DNA of 64,000 nt from Parafrankia elaeagni (GTDB taxonomy: Bacteria > Actinomycetota > Actinomycetes > Frankiales > Frankiaceae): positions 1-64,000 of the forward strand of contig NZ_KB893716.1 in assembly GCF_000374165.1 (NCBI RefSeq), in the 5' to 3' direction. The notes under the pieces are model-generated. The model was not told the origin of the DNA and made no database searches. It saw only the letters and a program-made list of their open reading frames with translations. Both the position numbers and the translations under genes were made by a program. Of the stretch, positions 51,694 through 63,106 are shown one piece after another. The stretch's first letter is position 1; each line of letters starts with the position of its first letter.

Positions 51694-52143
51694 TTACGGA
51701 CGGGTGACGGGAGTGTTCTGACCGACTCGGATCCGCCAGGGCCCGCCGTTCATCGTGAGAACGACTGTGAACATCGCTTCCATCGGGTCCGTGTCAGTCT
51801 CGACAAGGGCACCATCCGCCGCGAGGGAACGTTGCCGTGAGTGGACCACGGCCACGTCGGTGGACAGAAAGATCGTGCTGAGCACGAGGTACCGCACGCG
51901 CACGTGTTCGAGAGGCCCGCCTGGCCCGAAGACGAACTCCTGGGCGCGGTAGAGGTCCGCCTTGCCGTGGACGAGCTGCCCACCGAAGTTGACAAAGACG
52001 GGTTCGTCGGCGAACAGGTCGTTCATCGCCCGTGCGTCGTTCGTGTTGAACGCGTGCTCGTACGCGCCCAACAGGGCCGAGGGGTCGTTCGCCGCCACGG
52101 ACTCTCGCTGAGGATTCGTCACCGGACCAGTCCAGAACCTCAA
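51694..52143 (-). CDS. SnoaL-like / SgcJ-type small protein
   Basis: The product is up to 149 residues, with the NTF2-like cone fold of the SgcJ/EcaC and SnoaL families: ALLGAYEHAFNTNDARAMNDLFADEPVFVNFGG, then VRVRYLVLSTIFLSTDVAVVHSRQ and GGPWRIRVGQNTPV. A GTG at 52122 (VTNPQRESVA) is a plausible alternative start. Members are small enzymes or ligand-binding proteins, often of unknown function. It lies alone between the propeller lipoprotein and the mscL remnant. Confidence 0.75.
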   Translation of the reverse strand: MRFWTGPVTNPQRESVAANDPSALLGAYEHAFNTNDARAMNDLFADEPVFVNFGGQLVHGKADLYRAQEFVFGPGGPLEHVRVRYLVLSTIFLSTDVAVVHSRQRSLAADGALVETDTDPMEAMFTVVLTMNGGPWRIRVGQNTPVTRP

Positions 52144-52363
52144 GCATGGTCGAGGTCAACACCCCATCGAACGAAGATCGGAGATCCTGGGTCGCACCGG
52201 TGCCCGCCCAGTTCGGCAGGTGGTCGGGCTTTCGCGGGCGGCGGCTACCACCAGCAGCGGTTAGATCCCGCTTCGCCGGAGATAACCGGACTCGGCACCG
52301 ACCTCGGCATCCGCCGAGGTCCTGCCCCGCCGGAATGTCCCCTCGGGAGGTCAGGGAGCGCCC

Positions 52364-52520
52364 GTGTTCGGTCTCAGGAGGTTCGTCGACCACGGCCGAG
52401 GGGTCGTCGAACCGACCACCCGGCTCATCCGGCCCGGCCTCACCGGGTTCAAGCAGTTCCTCATGCGGGGCAACATCGTCGACCTCGCGGTCGCGGTCGT
52501 CAGCAGCGCTGCGCACCGTT
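52364..52520 (+). pseudogene. mscL: N-terminal remnant of a large-conductance mechanosensitive channel
   Basis: The frame reads MFGLRRFVDHG and LTGFKQFLMRGNIVDLAVAV, the unmistakable beginning of MscL: cytosolic helix and start of the first membrane helix. After VAVV it gives SSAAHRSPRPDSRP in place of IGAAF and the rest of the helix. The pore, second helix and C-terminal bundle are missing. A strong 16-base hairpin follows within 25 bases. The gene is truncated and cannot encode a channel. Confidence 0.72.
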
Positions 52521-52543
52521 CGCCACGGCCGGACAGCCGTCCT

Positions 52544-52588
52544 CGACGGTGGACTGCCGGCGGGTGTGCCGACGGCAGTCCACCGTCG
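52544..52588. terminator. 16-base perfect hairpin, probable terminator
   Basis: Arms 52544-52559 (CGACGGTGGACTGCCG) and 52573-52588 are perfectly complementary with a 13-base loop. The hairpin lies 37 bases beyond the stop of the minus-strand Abhydrolase_10 gene and just after the mscL remnant, so it may end transcription from both sides. Confidence 0.6.
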
Positions 52589-52624
52589 CAGGCCTGGCCT
52601 GCTTCCCGGTACCGCAGGGCCCGG

Positions 52625-54166
52625 TCAGCCGCCGATGGTGGAGTTACTGGCCGCGGTGACGATGGTCCTGGCATCCGCAGGCGTCAGGAAGCCTCGGAGC
52701 ACCGACGTCCACGCCGCCGCCCGCACCTTGTTCACATAGTCGGCGTGGGTCGGATAGAGCTGGCTGAGCACCGGCTCCGCGGTCTGCGGCGCGGTCGGGT
52801 TGGACGGGTCGCCCGCGTCGTGCCTGTCCCAGGGGTCGGTGTCGCCGTTCCAGGGGTCGGTCGCACCGAACAGTCCGCAGAACAGGGCCGCCAGGCCCTC
52901 GGCGTGGCGCTGTCCGGACAGGGTCCTGGTGGGCACCGTGACGTCAGGAAGCCGGACGCCGCCGCGGGCGAGCCCGGTCGCGGGGTCACGGACCGGTGTG
53001 CTGCCCTCCATGGCGAGGAGCGCGCCGGTGGCCGGCGCTGGCCCACCGCGTATCCACCGGTTCATGGCCGACAGTGCGGCGTTCAGGGAGTAGTGCGCCG
53101 GGCCGTCGTTGATCGGGGCCGTGTTCGCCCCGCAGTCCCGGGGCGGAACGGGCCTGCCGAACATGCGCTCGTACACGGGCTGCCCGGTGGTGAGAAGCCA
53201 CTGGTCGGCATGGGAGGTGCCGGCGAGCTCCCAGGTGTGCACAGTCGCCGAGTCCGGCTGCCGGGCTGACACATGGAGTGTCATGTCGGTCTCGGTCAGC
53301 ACGACGAAGGTCGGCACCCTCAGATCGGTGCGGATGAGGGTCGGGTTGGGCATCCTTTCGGACGGGTCGGCGCTCAGCGGCGTCGGTACCGCCATGTTGC
53401 TGTGGATGAGATACCCGTCGTACACCCGGGCCACCGGAGCCACCGCGTTGACGTAGGTCGTCAGGCGCATCGCGGACTGGGACTCGCCGACCCCGAGCAG
53501 TTTCCTGAATTTCAGTGTCCCCAGCGGGTTCGGCCCGTTCGGAGTGCGCAGTGCCTGCGCCGCCTGCGAGAAGATGTCGTACGAGTACTGGTCGCCGGGG
53601 TGGTTGAGGGTTCCGTATCGAGCCTGGTCCCAGGCTTTGAGGCCGGGGTATTCTCCCGCCGCGTTGATGCCGAGCTGCTGGGCGGAGACTCCGACGTAGG
53701 CGTAGCCGGAGCGCAGGATCTCCTCGCGCATGGTCGTCCAGTCCACCTGCGCGTCGATGCCGCCGCTGACGTTGAACCACTCGACCAGGACGGTCCCGTT
53801 GAACTTCGCCGGGTCCGCCGGATAACGGACCAGCATGCGGCTCTGATAGGGAGCCTGCGTGCCTGGAGTCACCTGCCAGCGCCCATCCGACCCGAACGCG
53901 CCGTTCCTGTTGTAGGCGGTAGCCGTGCCACCGAACAGGAACTCACGCTCCACGTACCCCTTGGCAGCGAGAAGCGCCGGTTCCTCCGCCTGGAACGGGA
54001 AGCCGTGGCTACCGGCCGCCGGCACGGTGATCGCCGGGGACGCGACGGCGCCCGCCCTCGGGGCCGCGTGTGCCGACGAGGCGCAGACCGCCAGCATCGG
54101 AATCGCGCATGCTGTCGCACCGAGGAGCGCGGTAAAGCGCCTACCCAGTAATCGCAAATATGACAT
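52625..54166 (-). CDS. Secreted alpha/beta hydrolase-domain protein (Abhydrolase_10-like)
   Basis: The 513-residue protein has a Sec signal (LLGATACAIPMLAVCASSAHA, cleavage after AHA). The mature part resembles the Abhydrolase_10 group: ADPAKFNGTVLVEWFNVSGG, then LLGVGESQSAMRLTTYVNAV with the nucleophile Ser in GESQS, and AGTSHADQW with a probable catalytic His. The ATG at 54166 is chosen because GGAGG lies five bases upstream. The substrate is unknown; ester or lactone hydrolysis is likely. It is 231 bases downstream of the AraC gene stop in the same direction. Confidence 0.8.
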   Translation of the reverse strand: MSYLRLLGRRFTALLGATACAIPMLAVCASSAHAAPRAGAVASPAITVPAAGSHGFPFQAEEPALLAAKGYVEREFLFGGTATAYNRNGAFGSDGRWQVTPGTQAPYQSRMLVRYPADPAKFNGTVLVEWFNVSGGIDAQVDWTTMREEILRSGYAYVGVSAQQLGINAAGEYPGLKAWDQARYGTLNHPGDQYSYDIFSQAAQALRTPNGPNPLGTLKFRKLLGVGESQSAMRLTTYVNAVAPVARVYDGYLIHSNMAVPTPLSADPSERMPNPTLIRTDLRVPTFVVLTETDMTLHVSARQPDSATVHTWELAGTSHADQWLLTTGQPVYERMFGRPVPPRDCGANTAPINDGPAHYSLNAALSAMNRWIRGGPAPATGALLAMEGSTPVRDPATGLARGGVRLPDVTVPTRTLSGQRHAEGLAALFCGLFGATDPWNGDTDPWDRHDAGDPSNPTAPQTAEPVLSQLYPTHADYVNKVRAAAWTSVLRGFLTPADARTIVTAASNSTIGG

Positions 54167-54396
54167 CCGGACCTCCATCGAATTCGGTGTCGAGATTGGA
54201 GGCTCTCATTCTTTCGTCGAGATGATCCGGATGTCGCGGAAGTCCTCGCCGCCGGCACCGAGGTGCCACCGTTCCGGGCACCGATGAAGTGGAACAGAAA
54301 GGCTTCACCCCGTCGGGCGTACGTGGCGTCCGACAGGCGAAGGAATCTCGCCGGCGTGTCAGGACACGCGGGCCACCTCGGAGGCGCGGACTTCGT

Positions 54397-55149
54397 CTAC
54401 GGCCGGAAGCTGGCCCGGTACTGCGTGGGGGTTCGGCCGGTGAGTTCCCGGAAAGCGGCGTTGAACGCGGACAACGACGTGTAGCCGACCCTGAAGGCGA
54501 TCGTGGTCACGGCGGTGTCGTCCGCGGCAAGCTGCTCGATCGCGGACATCACCCTCATCCGGCGCAGCACCGCCCGCCAGCTCATACCGGTCTCGGCCTC
54601 GAAGCGCCGTGCCAGTGACCTCGGTGTGAGGCCCACTTCCGCGGCGACGTCCTCGAAGCGGATCTCGCCGCCCAGCCGCTCCTCGGTGAACCGCAGGGCA
54701 CGCCGCGTCTCCAGGGAACGCCCCGCCGGGACGGCGACCGGGCTGGGGCGCGCCGCCAGCCGCCAGGTGACCGCGGCGAGCGCGGTGAACATCGTCCTCG
54801 CGTATGCCGTGAGCGGTTCCTCCCCCTCGCCCCACATGCCGCACTCGGCAACCAGTGCGTGTGCCAGCGGGCTGAGGTCGAACACCGCCAGCGGCGCTGG
54901 CGGTGTCGGGACGAATCCCGTGTCGAACAGGATCGACGCGCTGGTCACCGGCTGCGGGATGCTCACCCGGATCGGCCGGCCCGCCTCGATCAGCGCGGCC
55001 CGGGCTGGTGGCAGCACCCACGTCCGGCCCCGCGCCTCCAGCCGCAGGGCCCCGGTGGAGGCGCAGAGCAGGTAGTGCCGGTCCAGGCAGAGGTCGCGGA
55101 CGGCTTCCGGCGCGAGCGCACGGACGAAGCCGAACGCCTCGCGGGTCAC
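54397..55149 (-). CDS. AraC-family regulator
   Basis: The C-terminal domain has two helix-turn-helix units: FEDVAAEVGLTPRSLARRFEAETGMSWRAVL and VTTIAFRVGYTSLSAFNAAFRELTGRTPTQYR. The N-terminal part is a cupin-like sensing domain (LDRHYLLCASTGALRLEARGRTWVLPPARAALI). I place the start at the GTG at 55149 because GCGAGG precedes it by six bases; the frame is open further upstream but that part overlaps the monooxygenase gene. Length is 250 residues. The target may be the hydrolase gene downstream or the ABM gene upstream. Confidence 0.82.
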   Translation of the reverse strand: MTREAFGFVRALAPEAVRDLCLDRHYLLCASTGALRLEARGRTWVLPPARAALIEAGRPIRVSIPQPVTSASILFDTGFVPTPPAPLAVFDLSPLAHALVAECGMWGEGEEPLTAYARTMFTALAAVTWRLAARPSPVAVPAGRSLETRRALRFTEERLGGEIRFEDVAAEVGLTPRSLARRFEAETGMSWRAVLRRMRVMSAIEQLAADDTAVTTIAFRVGYTSLSAFNAAFRELTGRTPTQYRASFRP

Positions 55150-55211
55150 CGAAAGCCTCGCACCGGGCGATCGTAGGAGTCGGTCGTAGCCAGCAGCGCA
55201 GGGCGCTTCCG

Positions 55212-55514
55212 TCAGGCGACCGTCTCCAGCAGCTCCGCGCGAAAGCGCCGGCTCACCGGTGTTCCGGTCATGATCGGTCGAAGCACCGCACCGGTCCGCG
55301 CGAAGCACTCCGACCGCTGGTAACCGGCGAACGACGCCTCGTCATCCCACTCGTGGACAACGGTGGTCCGGGTCTGGTCATCACGCGACGCGTACACCCG
55401 GAACGCTCGATTTCCCGGCATCGAGCGCACCTGGTCACACTCGTTGTCGAGGTGGGCGAGGGCCATCGGGCGGTCAGCCGCGGCGGTGTCGAAGTCGACG
55501 ATGGCGATGAACAT
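55212..55514 (-). CDS. ABM-family monooxygenase-like protein
   Basis: This 100-residue protein has the ferredoxin-like fold of antibiotic-biosynthesis monooxygenases: MFIAIVDFDTAAADRPMALAHL, then SMPGNRAFRVYASRDDQTRTTVVHEWDDEASFAGYQRSE. Such dimers oxidise quinols or degrade heme-like compounds, or protect from reactive intermediates. AGGAGGTACCTCC directly precedes the ATG; the ribosome site lies within the palindrome GGAGGTACCTCC (55515-55526), which could hide it in a hairpin or bind a regulator. It is 62 bases upstream of the AraC gene in the same direction. Confidence 0.78.
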   Translation of the reverse strand: MFIAIVDFDTAAADRPMALAHLDNECDQVRSMPGNRAFRVYASRDDQTRTTVVHEWDDEASFAGYQRSECFARTGAVLRPIMTGTPVSRRFRAELLETVA

Positions 55515-55718
55515 GGAGGTACCTCCTGGATCGGGCGGTGTCCGCCGGGTCTGGAACGCCCTCGATTCTCGGCCGGTGCCCGCCCGACCGGCCTCCGTCA
55601 ACCGGACGCGTTCACGCTCCCACCGGACGGATGTGCCCCGGTGGCGGTCCGCGGACGGGGCGCCGCGACGCGAGCCCACCCGGCGCCGGGTGGGCTCGCG
55701 TCGCGACATGAGGAGTCA

Positions 55719-57020
55719 TCACAGGGAGAGCAGGTGCGTCCGCAGGCCCTCCCCGTAGGCGGTCGGTGTGCCCGCGTAGTCCCTGATCAGCGCGGGGAAC
55801 CCGCTGCAGTCGTGGGTGTTCCACGCCCAGCCCAGGTAGCTGTCACTGTGGGCGTCGAGCCAGGTCATCGTCTGGTCGCTGAAGGAGTGGTTGCAGTCGC
55901 TGTCCCCGAACTCGCCCGCGACCAGCGGGACGGCGGCGGAGACCGGCGCGATCTGGGCGTCGAAGCAGGACACCGTCACGCACCCGCCGAAGTCGTACAT
56001 GTGCCAGCCCGCGGCCAGGTTGCCGGTCGGGTCGGTCGGCCTGTTCGCCAGCCAGCCGGTGAGGTCACCACCCCAGCCGTTGCCGGTTGCCAGGACGATG
56101 TTCGTGGCGCCGGTGCTGCGGACAGCGTCGAGCATGTCCTGCATACCGGCCACCTGGTAGCCGATGCCGCAGTCGCCGCCGTCACGCCAGCAGGCCCAGG
56201 AGATGTCGTGGGGTTCGTTGTAGAGGTCGAACAGGACGGACGAGTTTCCCCTGAACGTCGTCGCGACCGACCGCCAGAAGTCGGGGGCGTGGTCGGCGTC
56301 GGCCATCTGCCGCTGACCCGTCGCATGCTCCGTCCCCGGAGCAGCCCAGTGCAGGTCGAGAACAGCCGCCATACCGTGAGCGTTCAGCCGGCCGACGAAA
56401 TCGACGATCGCCTGCCGGTAGACCGCGCCGGAGTACTGCGCGGGCGCGCCGTTGATACCGAGCCAACACGTCTCGTTCAGCGGGATCCGCACGGCGTTGG
56501 CCTTCCAGGACGCGATGGCCGCCACGGAGGCGTCGTCGCTGGGGCCGTCGAACAGCCCCCAGCCCTGGATACAGGCGTATTCGGTACCGGATCGGTTCAC
56601 GCCGAGCAGTCGTACCGGCGCCCCCGAGCGATCCACGATGGAGGTGCCGGAAACCCGCAGACCGGTGGGAGTCCCCGCACCAGGACCAGTCGGCGGCGCA
56701 GTCGTCGCCGCTGATGCCGGGCTGGAGGTGGATGCGGACGGCGTGGTGGTGGCCGGGAGCGAGGTGGTCACCGCCGACGGGGACGCGGTGGGTGAGGAGC
56801 CCGCAGGCGCCGTCGTCGAGACAGGCCCGCCGGGAGACTGCGGCCCAGTGGTGGTCGCGGTCGGGCTGGCGGTGGGGCCGGAACCGCCGCCACCCGCCAT
56901 GGGTGTACAGCCGGCGACGACCATCAACGCGGCGCAGGCGATACCGAGGACTCCGGCTCGCCGGAGCATCGGCTGATGCCGCTCCGTCGGACCGCGTCGG
57001 ACAACCGGTGTTCGGTTCAT
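55719..57020 (-). CDS. Secreted GH5-type glycoside hydrolase lipoprotein
   Basis: The 433-residue protein is anchored at Cys38 (VVAGC). A long Ser/Thr/Pro linker (about 43-115) joins it to a family 5 catalytic barrel: [33 protein letters not shown] with the acid/base Glu269, and AGEFGDSD with the nucleophile Glu370. The [18 protein letters not shown] stretch is usual in actinobacterial GH5 cellulases. GAGGAG precedes the ATG at 57020. It probably cuts beta-1,4-glucan or a related plant or microbial polysaccharide outside the cell. Confidence 0.88.
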   Translation of the reverse strand: MNRTPVVRRGPTERHQPMLRRAGVLGIACAALMVVAGCTPMAGGGGSGPTASPTATTTGPQSPGGPVSTTAPAGSSPTASPSAVTTSLPATTTPSASTSSPASAATTAPPTGPGAGTPTGLRVSGTSIVDRSGAPVRLLGVNRSGTEYACIQGWGLFDGPSDDASVAAIASWKANAVRIPLNETCWLGINGAPAQYSGAVYRQAIVDFVGRLNAHGMAAVLDLHWAAPGTEHATGQRQMADADHAPDFWRSVATTFRGNSSVLFDLYNEPHDISWACWRDGGDCGIGYQVAGMQDMLDAVRSTGATNIVLATGNGWGGDLTGWLANRPTDPTGNLAAGWHMYDFGGCVTVSCFDAQIAPVSAAVPLVAGEFGDSDCNHSFSDQTMTWLDAHSDSYLGWAWNTHDCSGFPALIRDYAGTPTAYGEGLRTHLLSL

Positions 57021-57488
57021 CTGTGGCTCCTCGGAAAACGTGTCGACCTTTTCGGACGTCAGCCGACAGAATCCGGATACCTGAACCGCCCACCGGTGGT
57101 GAACAGTCCCGGAGGCAACCGGAGCCGTGTCGGCTTTATCGCCCCCCGGCGCGAGCCCCACAGAATCTGTCGCTGGGACGGTCGAAAGGGTTGCCGGTCA
57201 TTCCGAAAAGTCACGAACTACATCTGTCCTCCGGACAGCGAACGAACGGCCGGCCCGCACCCGCACAAGCACCCGGACCTCCTGCGCCGCCGGCGAGGGA
57301 CGATGCGCCCGGCCAGGTCGGCCTCGCCGACGGTCTCCGCCGCAGCACCACCGGCCGGTGCCGGGGCGAGGCGGCATGCTGCCCCTGGTCGCTCCCGACG
57401 AGGGGCGGCAACCGCTGGGCGAACTCCGAGGCCCGCGGACTCTAGCCTCGTAGACACGCACAACAGGTCGATTGATCCAGGAGGCGCT
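57021..57488. other. Divergent intergenic region between GH5 gene and nadE
   Basis: These 468 bases separate divergent genes and should carry both promoters. The nadE ribosome site CAGGAGG is at 57478-57484. I see no further palindrome, small gene or RNA signature that I can support. Confidence 0.4.
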
Positions 57489-59546
<2,058 letters not shown>

Positions 59547-59646
59547 GGCACGCCCCGGAGCCCCGGGTCCGCCCCGGTCCGCACGCGACCACGGCAGGAC
59601 CCGAACCTGCCGGAACTGTGCCCGGAGCTGTACCTAGCCTGGAGAG

Positions 59647-60537
59647 ATGGACAACCGCAGCGAGGCCCGCGCGTTCCTCACCTCACGCCGGGCGCGGATC
59701 AGCCCGGATCAGGTCGAGATCCCCGCGCACGGGAACCGTCGGGTCGCCGGCCTGCGCCGCGGTGAGGTCGCCGCGCTCGCCGGCGTCAGCGTCGAGTACT
59801 ACACCCGCCTGGAACGCGGCAACCTCGCCGGGGTCTCCGCCACCGTCCTGGACGCCGTCGCCCGCGCGCTGCGGCTCGACGAGATCGAACGCGCGCACCT
59901 GCACGACCTGGCCCGCGCCGCCAGCCCGGTCGCGGCGCGCACCCGCCGGCACGGCGGCACACCGACGATCCGGCCGGCCGTCCGCCGGGTCCTGGACTCG
60001 ATGACCGGCGTGCCCGTCATCCTGGCCAACCACAGCTTCGACATCCTCGCCGCCAACCCGCTGGGCCACGCCCTCTACTCCCCCATGTTCACGGCCGCGA
60101 CGCGGCCGGTGAACTCCCTGCGGTTCGTCTTCCTCGATCCACGCGCCCGGGTGTTCTACCCGGAATGGCAGCAGGTGGCCCGTCAGTCCGTCGGTGCGCT
60201 GCGGATCGCGGCCACCAGGGATCCGCACGATCCGCAGCTGATGAACCTCGTCGGTGACCTTTCCCGGCGCAGCGAGCCCTTCCGCACCTGGTGGGATTCC
60301 CATGAGGTCTTCGTGCACCGCCATGGCACGAAACGCTTCCGCCACCCCGCGATCGGCGAGCTCGAACTCGCCCATGAGGCCTTCGAGCTTCCCGGCGAGG
60401 AGACCCTGATCATCGTGACCTACACCGCCGAGGCGGGAACACCCTCCGGTGACGGTCTCGAACTGCTGGCGAGCTGGGCCGCGGCGGCGCGGGACGACGG
60501 TGCGAGCAGCGCCCGGGTCCACGGCCAGGCGGACTGA
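59647..60537 (+). CDS. XRE-family regulator with MmyB-like ligand domain
   Basis: The 296-residue protein has an N-terminal helix-turn-helix (RVAGLRRGEVAALAGVSVEYYTRLERG, about 31-57) and a C-terminal MmyB-like PAS domain (VPVILANHSFDILAANPLGHALYSPM, LRFVFLDPRARVFYPEW, FRTWWDSHEVFVHRHGTKRFRHP, ELELAHEAFELP). Such regulators often control a divergent or adjacent oxidoreductase. Here the neighbour is a convergent aldo/keto reductase gene. The ligand may be a fatty acid, as shown for MmyB-like domains. Confidence 0.9.
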   Translation: MDNRSEARAFLTSRRARISPDQVEIPAHGNRRVAGLRRGEVAALAGVSVEYYTRLERGNLAGVSATVLDAVARALRLDEIERAHLHDLARAASPVAARTRRHGGTPTIRPAVRRVLDSMTGVPVILANHSFDILAANPLGHALYSPMFTAATRPVNSLRFVFLDPRARVFYPEWQQVARQSVGALRIAATRDPHDPQLMNLVGDLSRRSEPFRTWWDSHEVFVHRHGTKRFRHPAIGELELAHEAFELPGEETLIIVTYTAEAGTPSGDGLELLASWAAAARDDGASSARVHGQAD

Positions 60538-60583
60538 CGCACCAGCGAAGGCCGGGCCCTTCGAGACCCGACCGCCCGGGGCG

Positions 60584-62002
<1,419 letters not shown>

Positions 62003-63106
62003 TCACCTCGGACGGCCCGAGGCGACGGGCGGTGGGCTGCGTACCCGGTTCCACCACAGGGAGAGAGCGAGGGCCGCGGCGACGAGGAGGCCGCCGATGC
62101 CGGCGAACCAGGCGGCGATGTCCCGGTGCTCGTGCGTCACGGTGATGGTGCGGGGCAGGGCGGTCAGGGCCTCCTCGAGCTGGCCCGCGTTCTGCGCGCG
62201 ATAGTACGTACCGCCGGTGGCTCCCGCGACCTGCCTCAGCGCGTCCTCGTCGATGATCAGCGGGTTGCGGTCGAAGCGGCCGCCGCCCCCGCCACCGAAA
62301 CCACCGCCACCGAAACCGCGGCCGCCGAAACCGCCGAAGGCGTCATCGCCCAGCTGGGAGCTGTCGCACACCATCGGCGCCGGCGTCGCCGTGCCGAAAC
62401 CGATCGTGTGGACCCGCAGGCGGCGCGCCGCGGCCTCCGCCGCGGCGGTCTGCGGGTCCACGCCCTGGGTGTTGGCACCGTCGGTGAGCACGACGATGAC
62501 GTCCGCCGCGTACTCGCCGCCGGCGGCGGCCGGGCCGAGGTTCGTGCCGGTGGGGGCGACCGACGGATCGACGTCGGCGATCGCGTCGATGGACGTCAGG
62601 ATCCCCTGGCCGATGGCGGTGCCGCGGGACGTGGTCAGGCTCGTCAGCGCCGCCAGCAGCCGGTCGCTGTCGTCGGTCGGAGGGACGAGCAGGCCGGCGA
62701 CGCCGGCGAAGGTGACCAGGCCGATGCGGGAACCGCCCGGCTGGGCCCGGATGAAGTCGGCGGCCGCCTCCTCCGCCGCGGTGAGGCGGTTCGGGGCCAC
62801 GTCGGTGGTGCACATCGAGCCCGAGACGTCCAGCGCCAGCAGGATCGTCGTCGCGTTGGCCGCGACCGGAACGCTCGCCTGCGGGCGGGCCGCGCCGACA
62901 CCGAGCGTGGCCAGTCCCAGCACGAGCAGCGCGGCGGGAACGCGGCGGCGCCAGCGCGTCCGGCCGGGCAGCGCGACCCGGACCAGCGCGAGTGACGTCA
63001 CCCGGACGGCGGCGCGGCGCCGCCGTCGCCGGCCCCACCAGGCGACGGCGGCCAGCAGCGGGAGGGCCAGCAGCGTCGCCAGCGCCCAGGGCCAGGTGAG
63101 GGACAT
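62003..63106 (-). CDS. VWA-domain membrane protein (BatA-like)
   Basis: The 367-residue protein has an N-terminal membrane hairpin (LATLLALPLLAAVAWW and VPAALLVLGLATLGVGAA), an external von Willebrand A domain with the metal site ALDVSGSMCTTD, TSRGTAIGQGI and VVLTDGANTQG, and a C-terminal helix (AAWFAGIGGLLVAAALALSLWW). A Gly/Phe-rich loop (FGGFGGRGFGGGGFGGGGGG) sits before the last VWA helix. BatA-type proteins work with a MoxR ATPase in envelope stress or complex assembly. Its start abuts the upstream VWA gene, so the two form an operon continuing past the window. Confidence 0.85.
   Translation of the reverse strand: MSLTWPWALATLLALPLLAAVAWWGRRRRRRAAVRVTSLALVRVALPGRTRWRRRVPAALLVLGLATLGVGAARPQASVPVAANATTILLALDVSGSMCTTDVAPNRLTAAEEAAADFIRAQPGGSRIGLVTFAGVAGLLVPPTDDSDRLLAALTSLTTSRGTAIGQGILTSIDAIADVDPSVAPTGTNLGPAAAGGEYAADVIVVLTDGANTQGVDPQTAAAEAAARRLRVHTIGFGTATPAPMVCDSSQLGDDAFGGFGGRGFGGGGFGGGGGGRFDRNPLIIDEDALRQVAGATGGTYYRAQNAGQLEEALTALPRTITVTHEHRDIAAWFAGIGGLLVAAALALSLWWNRVRSPPPVASGRPR

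Noticed and set aside
52146..52739. A 197-codon plus-strand frame around the mscL remnant
   Set aside because: It overlaps the mscL frame out of register and runs antisense into the Abhydrolase_10 gene; no recognisable motif.
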